Positions 1 to 10,571 are shown, counted from the stretch's first letter. The stretch: DNA of 64,000 nt from Thioploca ingrica (GCA_000828835.1 AP014633.1:4526001-4590000); one strand, 5' to 3'. The notes: generated by a model from the letters alone, not told the origin. A program made the numbers and translations.

Positions 1-260
1 CGCAATCGTTGATCAACTAAGATGGGCAAGTTGGTGGTTTGGGCAAGACATTGCGCGGTTTGGTAGGCTCTGCCTAAGTCACTGCTATACAAAGCGGCAA
101 AAGTTTGCGCTTGGAGCCGCTGAGCCAGCGCTTGTGCTTGGGCAAGCCCGGTGGGTGTTAAGGGGCTATCAATATGCCCCTGGATTCGATGTTCTGAATT
201 CCACAGTGTTTCACCATGGCGAATCAGAAAAATTCGGGTAACAGATGTGCTCTTTGACAA
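1..260 (-). CDS. Histidine phosphatase family protein (partial, runs off the window start)
   Basis: The first 86 or so residues are visible. After a short lead the protein reads TRIFLIRHGETLWNSEHR, which is the RHG phosphohistidine motif of the phosphoglycerate mutase / histidine phosphatase superfamily, followed by the usual GHIDSPLTPTGLAQA stretch. The only usable start is TTG at 258-260, directly after the guaA stop codon at 261-263, because that stop is in frame upstream. It is therefore likely translated from the same message as guaA. Members dephosphorylate small metabolites or phosphoproteins; the substrate cannot be told from this fragment. The C-terminal half lies outside the window. 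Confidence 0.85.
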   Translation of the reverse strand, partial: MSKSTSVTRIFLIRHGETLWNSEHRIQGHIDSPLTPTGLAQAQALAQRLQAQTFAALYSSDLGRAYQTAQCLAQTTNLPILVDQRL

Positions 261-1841
261 TTATTCCCACTCAATGGTTGCTGGCGGTTTGCCGGAAATA
301 TCATAAACGACTCGGGATATGCCGGCCACTTCGTTGATAATGCGATGAGACAACGTCTCGAGGAGTTCGTAGGGTAATGGCGCCCATTTGGCCGTCATAA
401 AATCAATAGTTTCTACTGCACGTAAGGCAATCACATAGTTATAATGGCGGGCATCTCCCATGACACCGACGGATTTTACTGGTAAAAACACGGCAAATGC
501 TTGACTAACTTTATCATACCAACCGTGATTGTGTAGTTCTTCCATAAAAATGGCATCCGCTTGCCTTAAAATATCCGCATATGCTGGAGTTACTTCACCT
601 AAAATGCGCACGCCTAAACCGGGGCCGGGAAAAGGATGACGATAAACCATCTCGTGAGGTAGCCCCAATTCAATACCAATCTTCCGCACTTCGTCTTTGA
701 ATAGTTCTCGGAGGGGTTCAATTAGCTGGAGTTGCATTTGTGCGGGCAAACCACCGACATTATGATGAGATTTGATGACATGCGCTTTACCGGTTTTGGC
801 ACCGGCAGATTCAATGACATCGGGATAAATAGTCCCTTGTGCTAAAAAACCGCCGCTGTTGCTGTATTGGGCGGCTTGTTCTTCAAAAATTTGAATAAAT
901 AGGTTGCCAATGACTTTACGTTTCTGTTCTGGATCAGCAATACCCTGTAGCGCAGTTAGAAATTGTGTTTGCGCATCGACCTTTATCACCGGGATGCCCA
1001 TATGTTGAGCAAAAGTAGCCATCACTTGCTCGGCTTCATGTAACCGCAACAGACCATTATCCACAAAGACACACGTCAGTTGGTCACCAATCGCCCGATG
1101 TAATAAAGCCGCGACTACCGCAGAGTCAACTCCGCCAGATAACGCTAATAGCACGCGCTCAGAACCAACCGTATCGCGGATTCGGTCAATACTGTCTTTG
1201 ATGATGTTCGTTGGATTCCAGAGCGCATCACAACCACAGATGTCATGGACAAAACGTTGTAAAATCCGTGCTCCTTGGCGAGTATGCGTGACTTCAGGAT
1301 GAAATTGCAACCCGTAAAAATGACGGAATTCATCGGCCATACCGGCGATGGGGGCATTATCTGTGGAGGCAATCAATTTAAAACCCGGTGGCAATTCGCA
1401 CACGCGGTCACCATGACTCATCCACACATCCAATAATCCATAGCCATCTTGGTTCACCTGATCTTCAATATTGCGCAGCAGAATCGAATGCCCTCGTGCT
1501 CGAACTTGAGCATAGCCAAATTCACGCAGCGAGGCGGTTTCAACTTGCCCCCCCAGTTGGAGCGCCATGGTGTGCATCCCATAACAAATGCCTAAGATTG
1601 GAATACCTAAAGCAAAGATACTAGCTGGGGCGCGAAAGTAAACCTTCGGGTCATTAACCGATTCTGGACTGCCAGACAGGATGATGCCTTTGGCTTGAAA
1701 CGCTTTGATGCGGCTTTCTTCTACGTCATGGGCATAAATTTCACAATACACGCCGGCTTCGCGAATCCGCCGAGCAATCAATTGCGTGTACTGGGAACCA
1801 AAATCAAGAATGAGAAGACGATGTGCATGAATATTCGGCAT
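261..1841 (-). CDS. guaA: GMP synthase (glutamine-hydrolysing)
   Basis: GuaA converts XMP to GMP using ATP and glutamine, the last step of guanine nucleotide synthesis in the cytosol. The 526-residue length is normal. The N-terminal class I amidotransferase domain has [17 protein letters not shown], the nucleophile region GICYGMH and the catalytic His/Glu in QFHPEVTHT. The ATP-pyrophosphatase P-loop is [20 protein letters not shown], and the C-terminal dimerisation domain ends KPPATIEWE, typical of the family. It lies 50 bases downstream of nifM on the same strand, and the histidine phosphatase starts right after its stop, so the three may form one transcription unit. guaB is not in the window. 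Confidence 0.97.
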   Translation of the reverse strand: MPNIHAHRLLILDFGSQYTQLIARRIREAGVYCEIYAHDVEESRIKAFQAKGIILSGSPESVNDPKVYFRAPASIFALGIPILGICYGMHTMALQLGGQVETASLREFGYAQVRARGHSILLRNIEDQVNQDGYGLLDVWMSHGDRVCELPPGFKLIASTDNAPIAGMADEFRHFYGLQFHPEVTHTRQGARILQRFVHDICGCDALWNPTNIIKDSIDRIRDTVGSERVLLALSGGVDSAVVAALLHRAIGDQLTCVFVDNGLLRLHEAEQVMATFAQHMGIPVIKVDAQTQFLTALQGIADPEQKRKVIGNLFIQIFEEQAAQYSNSGGFLAQGTIYPDVIESAGAKTGKAHVIKSHHNVGGLPAQMQLQLIEPLRELFKDEVRKIGIELGLPHEMVYRHPFPGPGLGVRILGEVTPAYADILRQADAIFMEELHNHGWYDKVSQAFAVFLPVKSVGVMGDARHYNYVIALRAVETIDFMTAKWAPLPYELLETLSHRIINEVAGISRVVYDISGKPPATIEWE

Positions 1842-1891
1842 AATAGTTTCCTATTGCTATGCCTTAACTCCGGGCGGTTAAGTGAAATGAT

Positions 1892-2803
1892 TTATTTAGA
1901 ATCCATTAATGAGGCAATCAATTCTTCCGAAGAAGTTGGCCTCGTTTGAAATTGTGATAACCAATTCTTTTGCCGCAGGCGACGATATCGCTTCGCTAAT
2001 ATTTCCAAAATGCGCGGTTGAGCTTCTTCAAAGTCCATTATTCCTGGGGGGTGAATGGTTTCACATAACAACAAATGAAATCCTAATGGCGATTCTACGG
2101 GTTTACTAATCTGATTCGCTTCCAGAGTGAATAGGACTTCATCTAAGGTTAAATAAAGTTGGCCGCGTGGAACTCGCCCAATTAATCCCCCTTCTGCGGC
2201 GGTCACACATTCAGAATATTTTTCGGCTTGCGCAGCAAAGCGACTAGGTTTATGGTGAAGACGTGCCGCAATATGTTTTAATCGAGTTCGCACGGCTCGA
2301 CGAGTTTTATCTGCAGAATCGGCCTGGGTTGTCATCAAAATATGGCGTACCGTGCGCGTTTCTGACTGATAAAATTGCTCTAAGTGCATGTAATAGTAAA
2401 TTTTAGCGTCGACTTCATTGAGTTGCGTCGTGGCTTGGGCGCCGATTTTATCGAGGACCGACTCCACTCTTAATTCTCGATATAAGCATTGTTGCAAACT
2501 ATCCGAGTTTATTCCATTATTCCTTAAATCTTGCTGAAAGGCACCTTCATCAGAATAATAACTTTGAATTTCAGCTAAGGCAGATTCGACTTGACTGTCA
2601 GCAACAACAACTTCATTGGCTTCTGGGGAGGCTAATACCTGAGTTTCCAATTCATAGCGGGTGCGTGCTTGAGCTTCCAATTCGGCTAATTGGTTGGTAC
2701 TCAGTTCTGTGGGCGATTTTTGATAGCGATTGAAGGCATCACGTAGTACTAAATAAGCGAGTTCACTTGTAATATAGGAAGTGGTCACTTCACCATTCAT
2801 CAT
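1892..2803 (-). CDS. nifM: NifM-type peptidyl-prolyl isomerase (nitrogenase maturation)
   Basis: The 303-residue protein has an N-terminal helical region (about 1-140) and a C-terminal parvulin/PpiC domain (about 147-245) with RTVRHILMTT, GGLIGRVPRGQLYLTLDEVLF and VESPLGFHLLLCE. This arrangement, with no signal peptide, matches NifM, which assists folding of the NifH Fe protein in the cytoplasm. NifM suggests a diazotrophic lifestyle, but no other nif gene lies nearby; it sits upstream of guaA on the same strand. A different cytoplasmic parvulin is the main alternative. Two adjacent ATG codons (2803 and 2800) could start it, and no strong ribosome binding site is visible. Confidence 0.75.
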   Translation of the reverse strand: MMNGEVTTSYITSELAYLVLRDAFNRYQKSPTELSTNQLAELEAQARTRYELETQVLASPEANEVVVADSQVESALAEIQSYYSDEGAFQQDLRNNGINSDSLQQCLYRELRVESVLDKIGAQATTQLNEVDAKIYYYMHLEQFYQSETRTVRHILMTTQADSADKTRRAVRTRLKHIAARLHHKPSRFAAQAEKYSECVTAAEGGLIGRVPRGQLYLTLDEVLFTLEANQISKPVESPLGFHLLLCETIHPPGIMDFEEAQPRILEILAKRYRRLRQKNWLSQFQTRPTSSEELIASLMDSK

Positions 2804-3021
2804 ACTGTTTATTTTATGTGTAAAATTTGGTTACTAATTTGAATATTTTTTAGTAAGTTACTCTCGCAGTTGAGAGTTGAAACTCTGCTGATAAGGGGTT
2901 AACTTACTTACCACTCTTTTCTTTAACAATCATCATTGTACCTGGTATTATTTTAGCTATCAACTTAAAAATAAAATCAGAGTTAATCTAAAATCAATGA
3001 TAAGACTATTAGGGTTATTTT

Positions 3022-4011
3022 ATGCTCATTAAACCACTAGATGATATTCCCAGTGCTGAAATCACTCCAGAATCAATCTATCAAGAACGGCGGCGCTTTA
3101 TGCGCAACGGAGTTAATTTAATGATAGCCACGACCGTTGGCGTAACCAACACCACGTTATTTTCGGCACCCGTGGTCGCAAAAGGCGTCGATCCTTCCTC
3201 TGCAATCAATTTACCTATCGATTTTCCTCACTTGAAACCCAGCGCTTTTAGTACCGGGGAACAATCAACGCCTTTCGCTAAAATTACTGCCTATGCTAAT
3301 TTTTATGAATTTGGTACCGATAAATCCGATCCCCAGCGCTATGCGCAGACGTTAACGACACGCCCGTGGTCAGTGCAAGTGGTGGGTGAAGTTGAAAAAC
3401 CCGGTGTCATCGATATGGAAGAAATTCTCCGCAAATTTACTTTAGAGGAGCGCATTTACCGGCTCCGTTGTGTTGAGGGATGGTCAATGGTGATTCCTTG
3501 GGTCGGTTTGCCTTTAAGCGAATTGATTAAACGGTTTCAACCGACTTCAAAAGCGAAATATGTGCAATTCTCTTCCTTACTCGATCCGAAGCAAATGCCA
3601 GGTCAAGAAGACCGCTTCCTCAATTGGCCTTATACCGAAGGATTACGCATCGATGAAGCCATGCACCCCTTAACTATTTTGAGTGTTGGTTTATATGGTC
3701 GGGTTTTACCTCACGAAAACGGTGCGCCGTTGCGGTTAGTGGTTCCCTGGAAATATGGCTTTAAGAGTATTAAATCGATTGTTAAAATGCGGTTTATGGA
3801 ACAAGAACCACTCACCAGTTGGATAGAAGCTGAACCACGTGCGTATGGTTTTTATGCCAATGTGAACCCCACCGTACCCCATCCGCGTTGGAGCCAAAAA
3901 AAAGAGCGGCGGATTGGCGAATTTTTTAAACGTAACACCTTAATGTTTAACGGTTATGCCGAACAAGTTTCATCACTCTACACTGATATGGATTTGAGGA
4001 AATATTATTAA
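3022..4011 (+). CDS. msrP: Protein-methionine-sulfoxide reductase catalytic subunit MsrP
   Basis: MsrP is a periplasmic molybdopterin enzyme that reduces oxidised methionines in envelope proteins, taking electrons from the membrane haem protein MsrQ. The 329-residue protein has a twin-arginine-like signal (RRRFM near residue 23, then a hydrophobic stretch) and the sulfite-oxidase fold. The expected molybdenum ligand is Cys150 in RLRCVEGWSMVIPW. HENGAPLRLVVPWKYGFKSIKSI and the final YTDMDLRKYY are also family-typical. The ATG at 3022 is preceded by AGGG. The gene overlaps the inferred start of msrQ, so the two should be co-translated. Confidence 0.96.
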   Translation: MLIKPLDDIPSAEITPESIYQERRRFMRNGVNLMIATTVGVTNTTLFSAPVVAKGVDPSSAINLPIDFPHLKPSAFSTGEQSTPFAKITAYANFYEFGTDKSDPQRYAQTLTTRPWSVQVVGEVEKPGVIDMEEILRKFTLEERIYRLRCVEGWSMVIPWVGLPLSELIKRFQPTSKAKYVQFSSLLDPKQMPGQEDRFLNWPYTEGLRIDEAMHPLTILSVGLYGRVLPHENGAPLRLVVPWKYGFKSIKSIVKMRFMEQEPLTSWIEAEPRAYGFYANVNPTVPHPRWSQKKERRIGEFFKRNTLMFNGYAEQVSSLYTDMDLRKYY

Positions 4012-4657
4012 CCTAAACACCTTTTCTAAAGCCATTGAACCCCGGCTTTATCCGCTCTTATGGGTAACGGGTTTATTGCCGCTCATCTTCTTAATCGTTG
4101 GGCTGGTGACTGAGCACTTGGGTGCTAATCCGGCTGAAATGATTATTCACGAAACCGGACAATGGGCGTTACGGTTGTTAATGTTAACTTTGAGTATAAC
4201 ACCCTTGGTACAGATAACCGGCTGGTCTATTTTGACTGTTCGCTATAATTTGCGCCGCTTATTGGGACTTTATGCGTTTTTTTATGCGAGTCTACATCTA
4301 TTAAGTTATCTATTATTAGAACAAAATTTTGCTTGGCAAGAAATTATGGATGATATTTTAACCCATCCAGCTTTAGATATCGGTTGGTTGGCTTTTATCT
4401 TGATGATACCGCTGGCTATGACCTCTTATCCCCAGTTGGCTCATCAATTAAGCCGGCGGCGGTGGCAACAGTTACATCAACTGATCTATCTGATTAGTAT
4501 CAGTGCCATAATCCACTTTGGGTGGTTAGCACAAGCTAAAGTCGATGTGCGAGAACCTTTGATTTATGCCGCTATTTTACTTATGTTGCTATTGCTACGT
4601 TACCCACCGGTGATCAGGCGATTAGCGCACAAAAACGTGACATTTTCAAAAGAATAG
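4004..4657 (+). CDS. msrQ: Haem-binding membrane subunit MsrQ (inferred ATT start)
   Basis: MsrQ is the inner-membrane ferric-reductase-like partner that feeds electrons to MsrP. Several hydrophobic helices are visible, with RRLLGLYAFFYASLHLLSY and the later HQLSRRRWQQLHQLIYL and HFGW carrying conserved histidines. The first standard-type codon is TTG at 4076, but that would cut into the first membrane helix (YPLLWVTGLLPLIFLIVG) and lacks a good ribosome binding site. The frame is open upstream to a TGA at 3995-3997. An ATT at 4004 (or 4007), just after GAGGA and overlapping the msrP stop, gives 217 residues, close to the normal length near 211. The start is my inference; the gene itself is clear. 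Confidence 0.85.
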   Translation: MINLNTFSKAIEPRLYPLLWVTGLLPLIFLIVGLVTEHLGANPAEMIIHETGQWALRLLMLTLSITPLVQITGWSILTVRYNLRRLLGLYAFFYASLHLLSYLLLEQNFAWQEIMDDILTHPALDIGWLAFILMIPLAMTSYPQLAHQLSRRRWQQLHQLIYLISISAIIHFGWLAQAKVDVREPLIYAAILLMLLLLRYPPVIRRLAHKNVTFSKE

Positions 4658-4680
4658 TGTAGACTGTTTGGCTTAAGTGT

Positions 4681-4757
4681 CGGGGCGTAGCGCAGCCTGG
4701 TAGCGCACCACAATGGGGTTGTGGGGGTCGCGAGTTCAAATCCCGCCGCCCCGACCA
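4681..4757 (+). tRNA. tRNA-Pro(GGG)
   Basis: The 77-base sequence folds as a cloverleaf. The acceptor arms CGGGGCG and CGCCCCG pair, the D-arm has GCGC on both sides, and the anticodon stem CCACA/TGTGG closes a 7-base loop ATGGGGT with anticodon GGG. A GTTCAAATC T-loop follows. The discriminator base is A and the 3' CCA is encoded (4755-4757). It lies between msrQ and the convergent phosphopantetheinyl transferase gene. Confidence 0.95.
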
Positions 4758-4764
4758 ATGGGTT

Positions 4765-5421
4765 TTAATCAACGAAACTGATTTTCTTTATCTGTACGTG
4801 GGTCTCTGCACAATTGGTTGCACAATGACAAGGATAGCGAGGATCAACTGTTATCGGGTGAATAAACCAATTGTGCTTATCAAGTCTTACCATCCCCGCC
4901 TCAAAATGAATATCTCGCAAAGGAATGGATAAACCACGTCCATCGGCTTTAATAACACTTTCCTTAATAGTCCAGTAATTATAAAATACTTCATAAGATA
5001 CCGGTGAACTGATGATAGCTTGCCATTCCTGAGGGGTTAGGTAATGCTGGAAATCTTCTAAATTGATAGGCTTGATTAATTCAATATCGATCCCGACCCG
5101 TCCTCTAGTCGTTATGGCACAAATGACATAGTCACCGGCATGTGAAATATTAAAATCAACGGGTTGCTCAAGGAACGGTCGATTATATTCATTATATTGT
5201 AACTGATAAAGACTATCTGCCGGATAACCCATAAAGTATAAAGCCTGTTGGAGAAGCAATTTACCGAACAAAAAAGCCTGTTGATCTTGCCAGCGCCTAA
5301 AACGGTTCATCTTTTGTTGAAGAACCATCGGGAGTTGTACTGCGTAATCTTGCCGTCTGTCAGTTAGTAAAGGCTTGTTAAAATGAGTATAAACAATCAA
5401 TAAATTATCAGTAACAACCAT
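4765..5421 (-). CDS. 4'-phosphopantetheinyl transferase (Sfp/AcpT type)
   Basis: This 218-residue enzyme moves the phosphopantetheine arm of CoA onto a carrier-protein serine. The magnesium-binding motif is VGIDIELIKP and the second family motif is WTIKESVIKADGRGL, both intact. An upstream NRPFLEQPVDFNISHAGDYVICAI segment matches the CoA-binding part, with the family's FNxSH. The length fits Sfp-type enzymes that serve polyketide, nonribosomal peptide or fatty-acid-like pathways. No such pathway lies in the window, so its carrier protein is unknown. It is convergent with the tRNA gene. Confidence 0.9.
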   Translation of the reverse strand: MVVTDNLLIVYTHFNKPLLTDRRQDYAVQLPMVLQQKMNRFRRWQDQQAFLFGKLLLQQALYFMGYPADSLYQLQYNEYNRPFLEQPVDFNISHAGDYVICAITTRGRVGIDIELIKPINLEDFQHYLTPQEWQAIISSPVSYEVFYNYWTIKESVIKADGRGLSIPLRDIHFEAGMVRLDKHNWFIHPITVDPRYPCHCATNCAETHVQIKKISFVD

Positions 5422-5537
5422 AAATCAGTAATTTAGACTAAAAATGAATTCTTGGTAAAGACCCGTAACCCAATGGATTTGAACCGGTGGGATTGATTCG
5501 TCTTCTTATCATTATTGTAAATATCAATGGCGTTCCT

Positions 5538-5984
5538 ATGTTAAGAATAATGACTTTATTCATATTATTTTATTCGCTCAGCGCTTGTTCATCAAGAAAT
5601 AAGCCGGCTTCACCAGAACAATACCTTGAGATACCCACTTCTCAAACACTAACCACTGCTAATCAAGCCCGAGTTAACCATATCCAAATTGTTATCACTG
5701 AATCTTTCCCAATACAAGTTAATGTGGTTGCTCAGGGACATTTACCAGATAGCTGTATGCTAATTGATCAGGTGACGGAAGAACGAAATATGAATACGTT
5801 TATCGTTAAAATATTAACCACCCATCAACCCGGCAAAAATTGCACGCCAGCAACTCAAACTTTTGAGGAAATCATCCCCTTGACCGTAGTGGGACTTAAA
5901 GCGGGTATTTACGCAGTTCAGGTCAATGGGATAACGGATACGTTTGAATTGGAAATAGATAATATTATTCCCCAGTCGCCTTAA
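5538..5984 (+). CDS. Putative lipoprotein, unknown function
   Basis: Starting at the ATG at 5538, the protein begins MLRIMTLFILFYSLSACSS, a short lipoprotein signal with lipobox SLSAC. This argues against the longer reading from 5487. The mature part of about 130 residues is beta-rich in appearance, with PIQVNVVAQGHLPDSC and AGIYAVQVNGITDTFELEIDN, and two more cysteines that could form a disulfide. The pattern suggests a small Ig-like or protease-inhibitor-like envelope domain, but I do not recognise the family. Its neighbours give no functional clue. Confidence 0.75.
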   Translation: MLRIMTLFILFYSLSACSSRNKPASPEQYLEIPTSQTLTTANQARVNHIQIVITESFPIQVNVVAQGHLPDSCMLIDQVTEERNMNTFIVKILTTHQPGKNCTPATQTFEEIIPLTVVGLKAGIYAVQVNGITDTFELEIDNIIPQSP

Positions 5985-6363
5985 ATTTAAGTCGGTTGGG
6001 TAAAACGCCTTGAAACTCAACACTAACCCATTTTAAATCAGGTTTAATTACACCCCCCTTTTCATCATGGCATTGTAGCGTACCCTTTAATCTTGTTCAA
6101 ATACTTTCGTAAAGCGTGCCGGGGAGATTTTGAGCGCATAACCGATTGAAAATCCCCTCCTTCCCCCTTTTCTCAAAGAGAGGGAGTAACCCGTTAATCA
6201 ATAGCGATCCAGTCAGTTGGATTTACTTATTATTTTTTAAGTATAATACGAAAAGAAATTTTAGAGTGACCTCGTTCTTGCTTGATTATTGCTTACAACT
6301 TATTCAGTTTACCGTTAACACAGTTGGCCAGTTCAAGGAATTTATTTCGAGTACACTTTGGTT
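5985..6363. other. Intergenic stretch between the lipoprotein gene and hemD
   Basis: No convincing gene is visible in about 380 bases. Short overlapping ORFs here lack ribosome binding sites and family features. It holds two C-rich tracts followed by short purine runs (near 6051 and 6153) that resemble the CCCCCTTT...AAAGGGGG repeat seen elsewhere in the window. A possible -10 box TATAAT lies at 6242-6247, about 115 bases before hemD, with only a weak -35 (TTGGAT at 6217, spacing 19). Confidence 0.4.
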
Positions 6364-7128
6364 ATGTCTTCCAATTTAGTGGGTTTGAAAATCTTAATCA
6401 CCCGACCGATTCATCAATCGGAACACTTATGTCAGCTTATCGAAGCGCAGGGTGGACAACCGATACGGTTACCGACGATAGAAATCGTTGAAGTAGCCGA
6501 TAAAAGTGCCCTATTGGCTTGTTGTCACCATTTGAATGAGTTAGACATGATCATTTTTATTAGTGCCAATGCGGTCGAAAAAACTTTACCGATTTTATTA
6601 ACACAATGTACTTTACCACCCTCGCTACAAGTGATTGCGGTGGGTAAAGCAACTGCGGAAACGCTAAAAAATTGGGGAATAGCGGCAGGTTGCGCTGCAG
6701 CACCATTTAATAGTGAAGCGGTTCTAGCGATGCCAGCATTGCAGGCAGAAGTTATTGCTGGTAAAAAAATTGTGATTTTTCGGGGTGAAGGCGGACGCGA
6801 GTTGCTAGCAGATACTTTACGCCAGCGAGGTGCTAGCGTGGATTACGTTTCAGTTTATTCTCGCACACAACCTTCGGTACCGGCATGGGCAATTCAACGA
6901 ATTGATATGATTACGGTTACGAGTCGAGACGGTCTACAAAATTTATTAAATATGCTAGAAGGACAAGCTTGGGTACGCCAAACGCCATTAGTGGTGATGA
7001 GTCAACGTATTTCAATCGCCGCGCAAAAATGGGGAATACAAGCCCCAATCTTTGTAGCTGCTCAAGCGAGTGATGAAGGATTAGTCGCTAGTTTATTACA
7101 AGCCGCTCAGCAAGTTTATAAAAAATAG
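6364..7128 (+). CDS. hemD: Uroporphyrinogen-III synthase
   Basis: HemD cyclises hydroxymethylbilane to uroporphyrinogen III in haem, sirohaem and cobalamin synthesis. The protein starts MSSNLVGLKILITRPIHQSEHLCQLIEAQG and contains IFISANAVEKTLPIL, VIAVGKATAETLKNWG, VIFRGEGGRELLADTLRQRGASVDYVSVYSRTQP and ITVTSRDGLQNLLNML, the usual string of HemD motifs across two alternating domains. With the ATG at 6364 it is 254 residues, a normal length; the TTG two codons earlier is less likely. hemC is not adjacent in this window. It converges on uvrA with about 20 bases between them. Confidence 0.92.
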   Translation: MSSNLVGLKILITRPIHQSEHLCQLIEAQGGQPIRLPTIEIVEVADKSALLACCHHLNELDMIIFISANAVEKTLPILLTQCTLPPSLQVIAVGKATAETLKNWGIAAGCAAAPFNSEAVLAMPALQAEVIAGKKIVIFRGEGGRELLADTLRQRGASVDYVSVYSRTQPSVPAWAIQRIDMITVTSRDGLQNLLNMLEGQAWVRQTPLVVMSQRISIAAQKWGIQAPIFVAAQASDEGLVASLLQAAQQVYKK

Positions 7129-7147
7129 CTTCAACCAGACTAAGTTC

Positions 7148-9985
7148 TCATAGGAACAGTATTTTCCGCAAAAATTGACCGGTATACGAGTGGGGCTGCT
7201 GGGCAACTTGTTCGGGTGTTCCAGTGGCAATGATTTGTCCACCTTTATTGCCGCCTTCTGGACCTAAATCAATTATCCAATCAGCGGTTTTAATAACATC
7301 CAAATTGTGTTCAATAACCACGACGGTATTCCCATGATCACGCAAACGATGTAACACCGTCAAGAGTTGTTCAATATCATAAAAATGTAAACCGGTGGTG
7401 GGTTCATCCAAAATATATAGGGTTCTCCCGGTATCTCGCTTGGATAATTCTTTAGCCAGTTTGATCCGTTGCGCTTCTCCGCCAGAAAAGGTGACGGCAT
7501 TTTGTCCTAAAGTAATATAGGATAAGCCTACGTCTACTAATGTTCGTAATTTCCGCGCTAATACGGGGATTGCCTCGAAAAAAGTATAAGCCGATTCTAC
7601 GGTCATCGCGAGAACTTCATGAATATTTTTACCTTTATATTTAATATCCAAAGTTTCACGGTTATAACGCTGACCTTGGCACACATCGCAAGTGACATAA
7701 ATATCGGGTAAAAAGTGCATTTCCACTTTAATAACCCCGTCTCCTTGGCAAGCTTCACAACGTCCGCCAGTGACATTAAAACTAAAGCGTCCCGGTTTAT
7801 AACCACGAGAACGCGCTTCTGGGGTGGCGGCAAATAATTCGCGGATGGGTGTGAAAATGCCCGTGTAGGTTGCCGGATTGGAACGCGGGGTACGACCAAT
7901 TGGACTTTGATCAATGTCGACTACTTTATCTAATAAATCCAGACCGGCAATCGAATGATAGGATGCTGGTGTTAAATTGGCACCGTTAAGCTGATTAGCC
8001 GCTACCGGATATAAAGTGTCATTAATCAAGGTTGATTTACCTGAACCCGATACACCAGTGACACAAGTCATTAACCCAATGGGTAATTCTAAGGTGAGCG
8101 CCTTGAGATTATGACTACTCGCACCCTGTAAGCGTAATATTTTCTTCTTATCAAGCGGATGTCTAGTTGTCGGTAACTGAATTTGCCGCTGTTTAGATAA
8201 ATATTGACCGGTTAAAGAAGTAACATTTTGAATAATATCCATCAATAATCCTTGTGCCACGACTTGTCCACCGTGGACACCAGCACCGGGACCGATATCA
8301 ATAATATGGTCAGCCGCTCGGATAGCTTCTTCATCATGTTCTACGACGATAACGGTATTACCTAAATCACGTAACCGAGTCAATGTCATTAATAATTGTT
8401 GATTATCACGTTGATGTAAACCAATGGAAGGTTCATCTAAAATATAGGTTACACCGACTAATCCGGCGCCAATTTGACTCGCTAGGCGGATTCGTTGAGC
8501 TTCACCACCCGATAACGTCTCCGCACGTCGATCTAAAGTGAGATAATCTAGACCCACATTGATTAAAAAATTCAATCTTTCAACGACTTCTTTAAGAATT
8601 TGGGTAGCAATCTCTCCGCGCTGACCCGGTAAGCGTAGATTTTCACAGAACTGCTTAGCTTGTTCAAGTGGTAATGCGGTGAGTTGTGGTAAATTATATT
8701 CGGCAATCATGACATGACGTGCCGATTTATTTAAACGGGTACCTTGGCAGGCGGTGCAAAGCTGTTGACTAAGGTATTTGGTTAACTCTTCGCGGACACT
8801 AGCAGAATCTGTTTCTCGGTAACGTCGTTCTAAGTTAGGAATCACGCCTTCAAACGGTTTCTTCCGAGCAAATTGGGTACCTTTATCAGTGTAGTTGAGG
8901 AAATGAATTTCAGTCGTACCACTCCCGTACAAAATGACCTGCTGAATGGATTCTGACAATGCTTGAAAAGGAGTATTGAGATCAAATTGATAATGCTGAC
9001 TTAAGGATTCCAACAATTGAAAATAAAAAGCACTGTTTTTATCCCAACCACGGATGGCACCTTGTGCTAAACTAAAAAAAGGGTTAATAATTTTTACCGG
9101 ATCAAAGAATTGCTTAATGCCTAAACCGTCACAAATTGGACAGGCGCCATAGGGATTATTAAAAGAAAATAACCGCGGTTCTAGCTCTTTTAAACTATAG
9201 CCACATTCAGGACAAGCAAATTTAGCGGAAAAAACCATTTCAATTTCAGTCATATTATTATGCTCAGTGGCTGCCATTAACCGAATTTGGGCTAACCCAT
9301 CGCCTAATTTCAAAGCGGTTTCCAACGATTCGGCTAAACGCAGTGATAATCCGGCGTGTACTTTAAATCGGTCGATAACCACTTCTATGGTATGCTTTTT
9401 GTGGAGATCGAGTGTCGGCGGATCATCTAACAGGATCATTTCACCATTAATATTAGCGCGAATAAAACCCTGTTTTTGCAAAGATTCTAATAATTGACGA
9501 TGCTCACCTTTACGTTCTTTAACCAGAGGTGCGAGCAACATCAAGCGGGTTCCTTCGGGTAGCGATAACACCTGATCAACCATCTGGCTAACGGTTTGAG
9601 CTTGCAGACAAATACCGTGCTTAGGACAATGCGCTTCCCCCACTCTGGCAAATAACAGTCGGAGATAATCATAAATTTCTGTCACAGTGCCGACAGTCGA
9701 GCGAGGATTATGAGAAGTTGATTTTTGTTCAATCGCGATAGTGGGTGATAACCCTTCAATATGCTCCACCGGCGGTTTTTCCATGATAGCTAAAAATTGT
9801 CGAGCATAAGCAGATAAAGATTCTACGTAACGTCGTTGTCCTTCTGCATAAAGGGTATCAAACGCTAAAGACGACTTACCAGAACCCGATAAACCCGTAA
9901 TAACAATCAATTTATTTCGTGGTAATTCCAAATTAATATTTTTTAAATTATGTGTTCTTACACCACGTAGTTTAATAACATTCAT
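7148..9985 (-). CDS. uvrA: Excinuclease ABC subunit A
   Basis: UvrA is the damage-sensing ATPase of nucleotide excision repair and loads UvrB on DNA. The 945-residue protein has two ABC ATPase halves: Walker [22 protein letters not shown] near residue 30 and [19 protein letters not shown] near residue 640. Signature motifs [12 protein letters not shown] and [12 protein letters not shown] and two DEP(S/T) Walker B segments are present. The zinc-binding CPECG...CPICDG and CEACQGDG...CDVCQG pairs are intact. Its partner uvrB is about 13 kb away rather than adjacent. I saw no convincing LexA-type operator upstream. Confidence 0.98.
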   Translation of the reverse strand: MNVIKLRGVRTHNLKNINLELPRNKLIVITGLSGSGKSSLAFDTLYAEGQRRYVESLSAYARQFLAIMEKPPVEHIEGLSPTIAIEQKSTSHNPRSTVGTVTEIYDYLRLLFARVGEAHCPKHGICLQAQTVSQMVDQVLSLPEGTRLMLLAPLVKERKGEHRQLLESLQKQGFIRANINGEMILLDDPPTLDLHKKHTIEVVIDRFKVHAGLSLRLAESLETALKLGDGLAQIRLMAATEHNNMTEIEMVFSAKFACPECGYSLKELEPRLFSFNNPYGACPICDGLGIKQFFDPVKIINPFFSLAQGAIRGWDKNSAFYFQLLESLSQHYQFDLNTPFQALSESIQQVILYGSGTTEIHFLNYTDKGTQFARKKPFEGVIPNLERRYRETDSASVREELTKYLSQQLCTACQGTRLNKSARHVMIAEYNLPQLTALPLEQAKQFCENLRLPGQRGEIATQILKEVVERLNFLINVGLDYLTLDRRAETLSGGEAQRIRLASQIGAGLVGVTYILDEPSIGLHQRDNQQLLMTLTRLRDLGNTVIVVEHDEEAIRAADHIIDIGPGAGVHGGQVVAQGLLMDIIQNVTSLTGQYLSKQRQIQLPTTRHPLDKKKILRLQGASSHNLKALTLELPIGLMTCVTGVSGSGKSTLINDTLYPVAANQLNGANLTPASYHSIAGLDLLDKVVDIDQSPIGRTPRSNPATYTGIFTPIRELFAATPEARSRGYKPGRFSFNVTGGRCEACQGDGVIKVEMHFLPDIYVTCDVCQGQRYNRETLDIKYKGKNIHEVLAMTVESAYTFFEAIPVLARKLRTLVDVGLSYITLGQNAVTFSGGEAQRIKLAKELSKRDTGRTLYILDEPTTGLHFYDIEQLLTVLHRLRDHGNTVVVIEHNLDVIKTADWIIDLGPEGGNKGGQIIATGTPEQVAQQPHSYTGQFLRKILFL

Positions 9986-10327
9986 AGTTAAATTCTTATT
10001 ATTTAAACAAAATATTATACTGTCTTTTTTAAACTATTATTTATGATGAAATCGAATTATCTATAAGTTAGTATTGTTAATATTAACTCACTCTTTATAT
10101 TTGCAAAATGCGAAATAGTAGCAAATTGAGATGCAAAATGCAAAAACGGATAATATAAAAAAACTAAAAAATAATTTACTATTTTATAAACAATATATTA
10201 TAAATTATTTTATAAATGGTCTATTTTATGCTTTTGTCTAATTAAACAGGAGAAACTCAATATTATGATGATTCAAATTCATTTTGAGTCTTCACTAAGA
10301 AGGAGAAATTCTTGCTGGTAAATGTTC

Positions 10328-10359
10328 GTTTTAGTCTGTAGGGTGGACTAAAGCGAACG
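10328..10359. repeat. Short inverted repeat (TTCGTTTTAGTC / GACTAAAGCGAA)
   Basis: The arms match at 11 of 12 positions around a GTAGGGTG-containing loop. The GTAGGGTG core resembles the start of the other intergenic repeats in the window, so this looks like a degenerate member of a dispersed palindromic family. Confidence 0.5.
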
Positions 10360-10571
10360 AAATATTTTTTTATTTTAATTTATACTATAAGTTAAGTTCT
10401 TTTTTGCTTAAATACTAATTACCGTGATTAGTTAATCATCAAAAATATTTGATTTTATCTACTCAATACAGTTATAACTCTAACTATCTAAACAAAAAAT
10501 AAACCTTATTTGCTCTTATTTTTAATGTCTAAGTCAAATTAGACTAATGGTTTATTTTTTGCATCAAAAAT

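Noticed and set aside
6146-6491. Two plus-strand ORFs upstream of and into hemD
   Set aside because: They lack ribosome binding sites; one lies in another frame of the hemD coding region.
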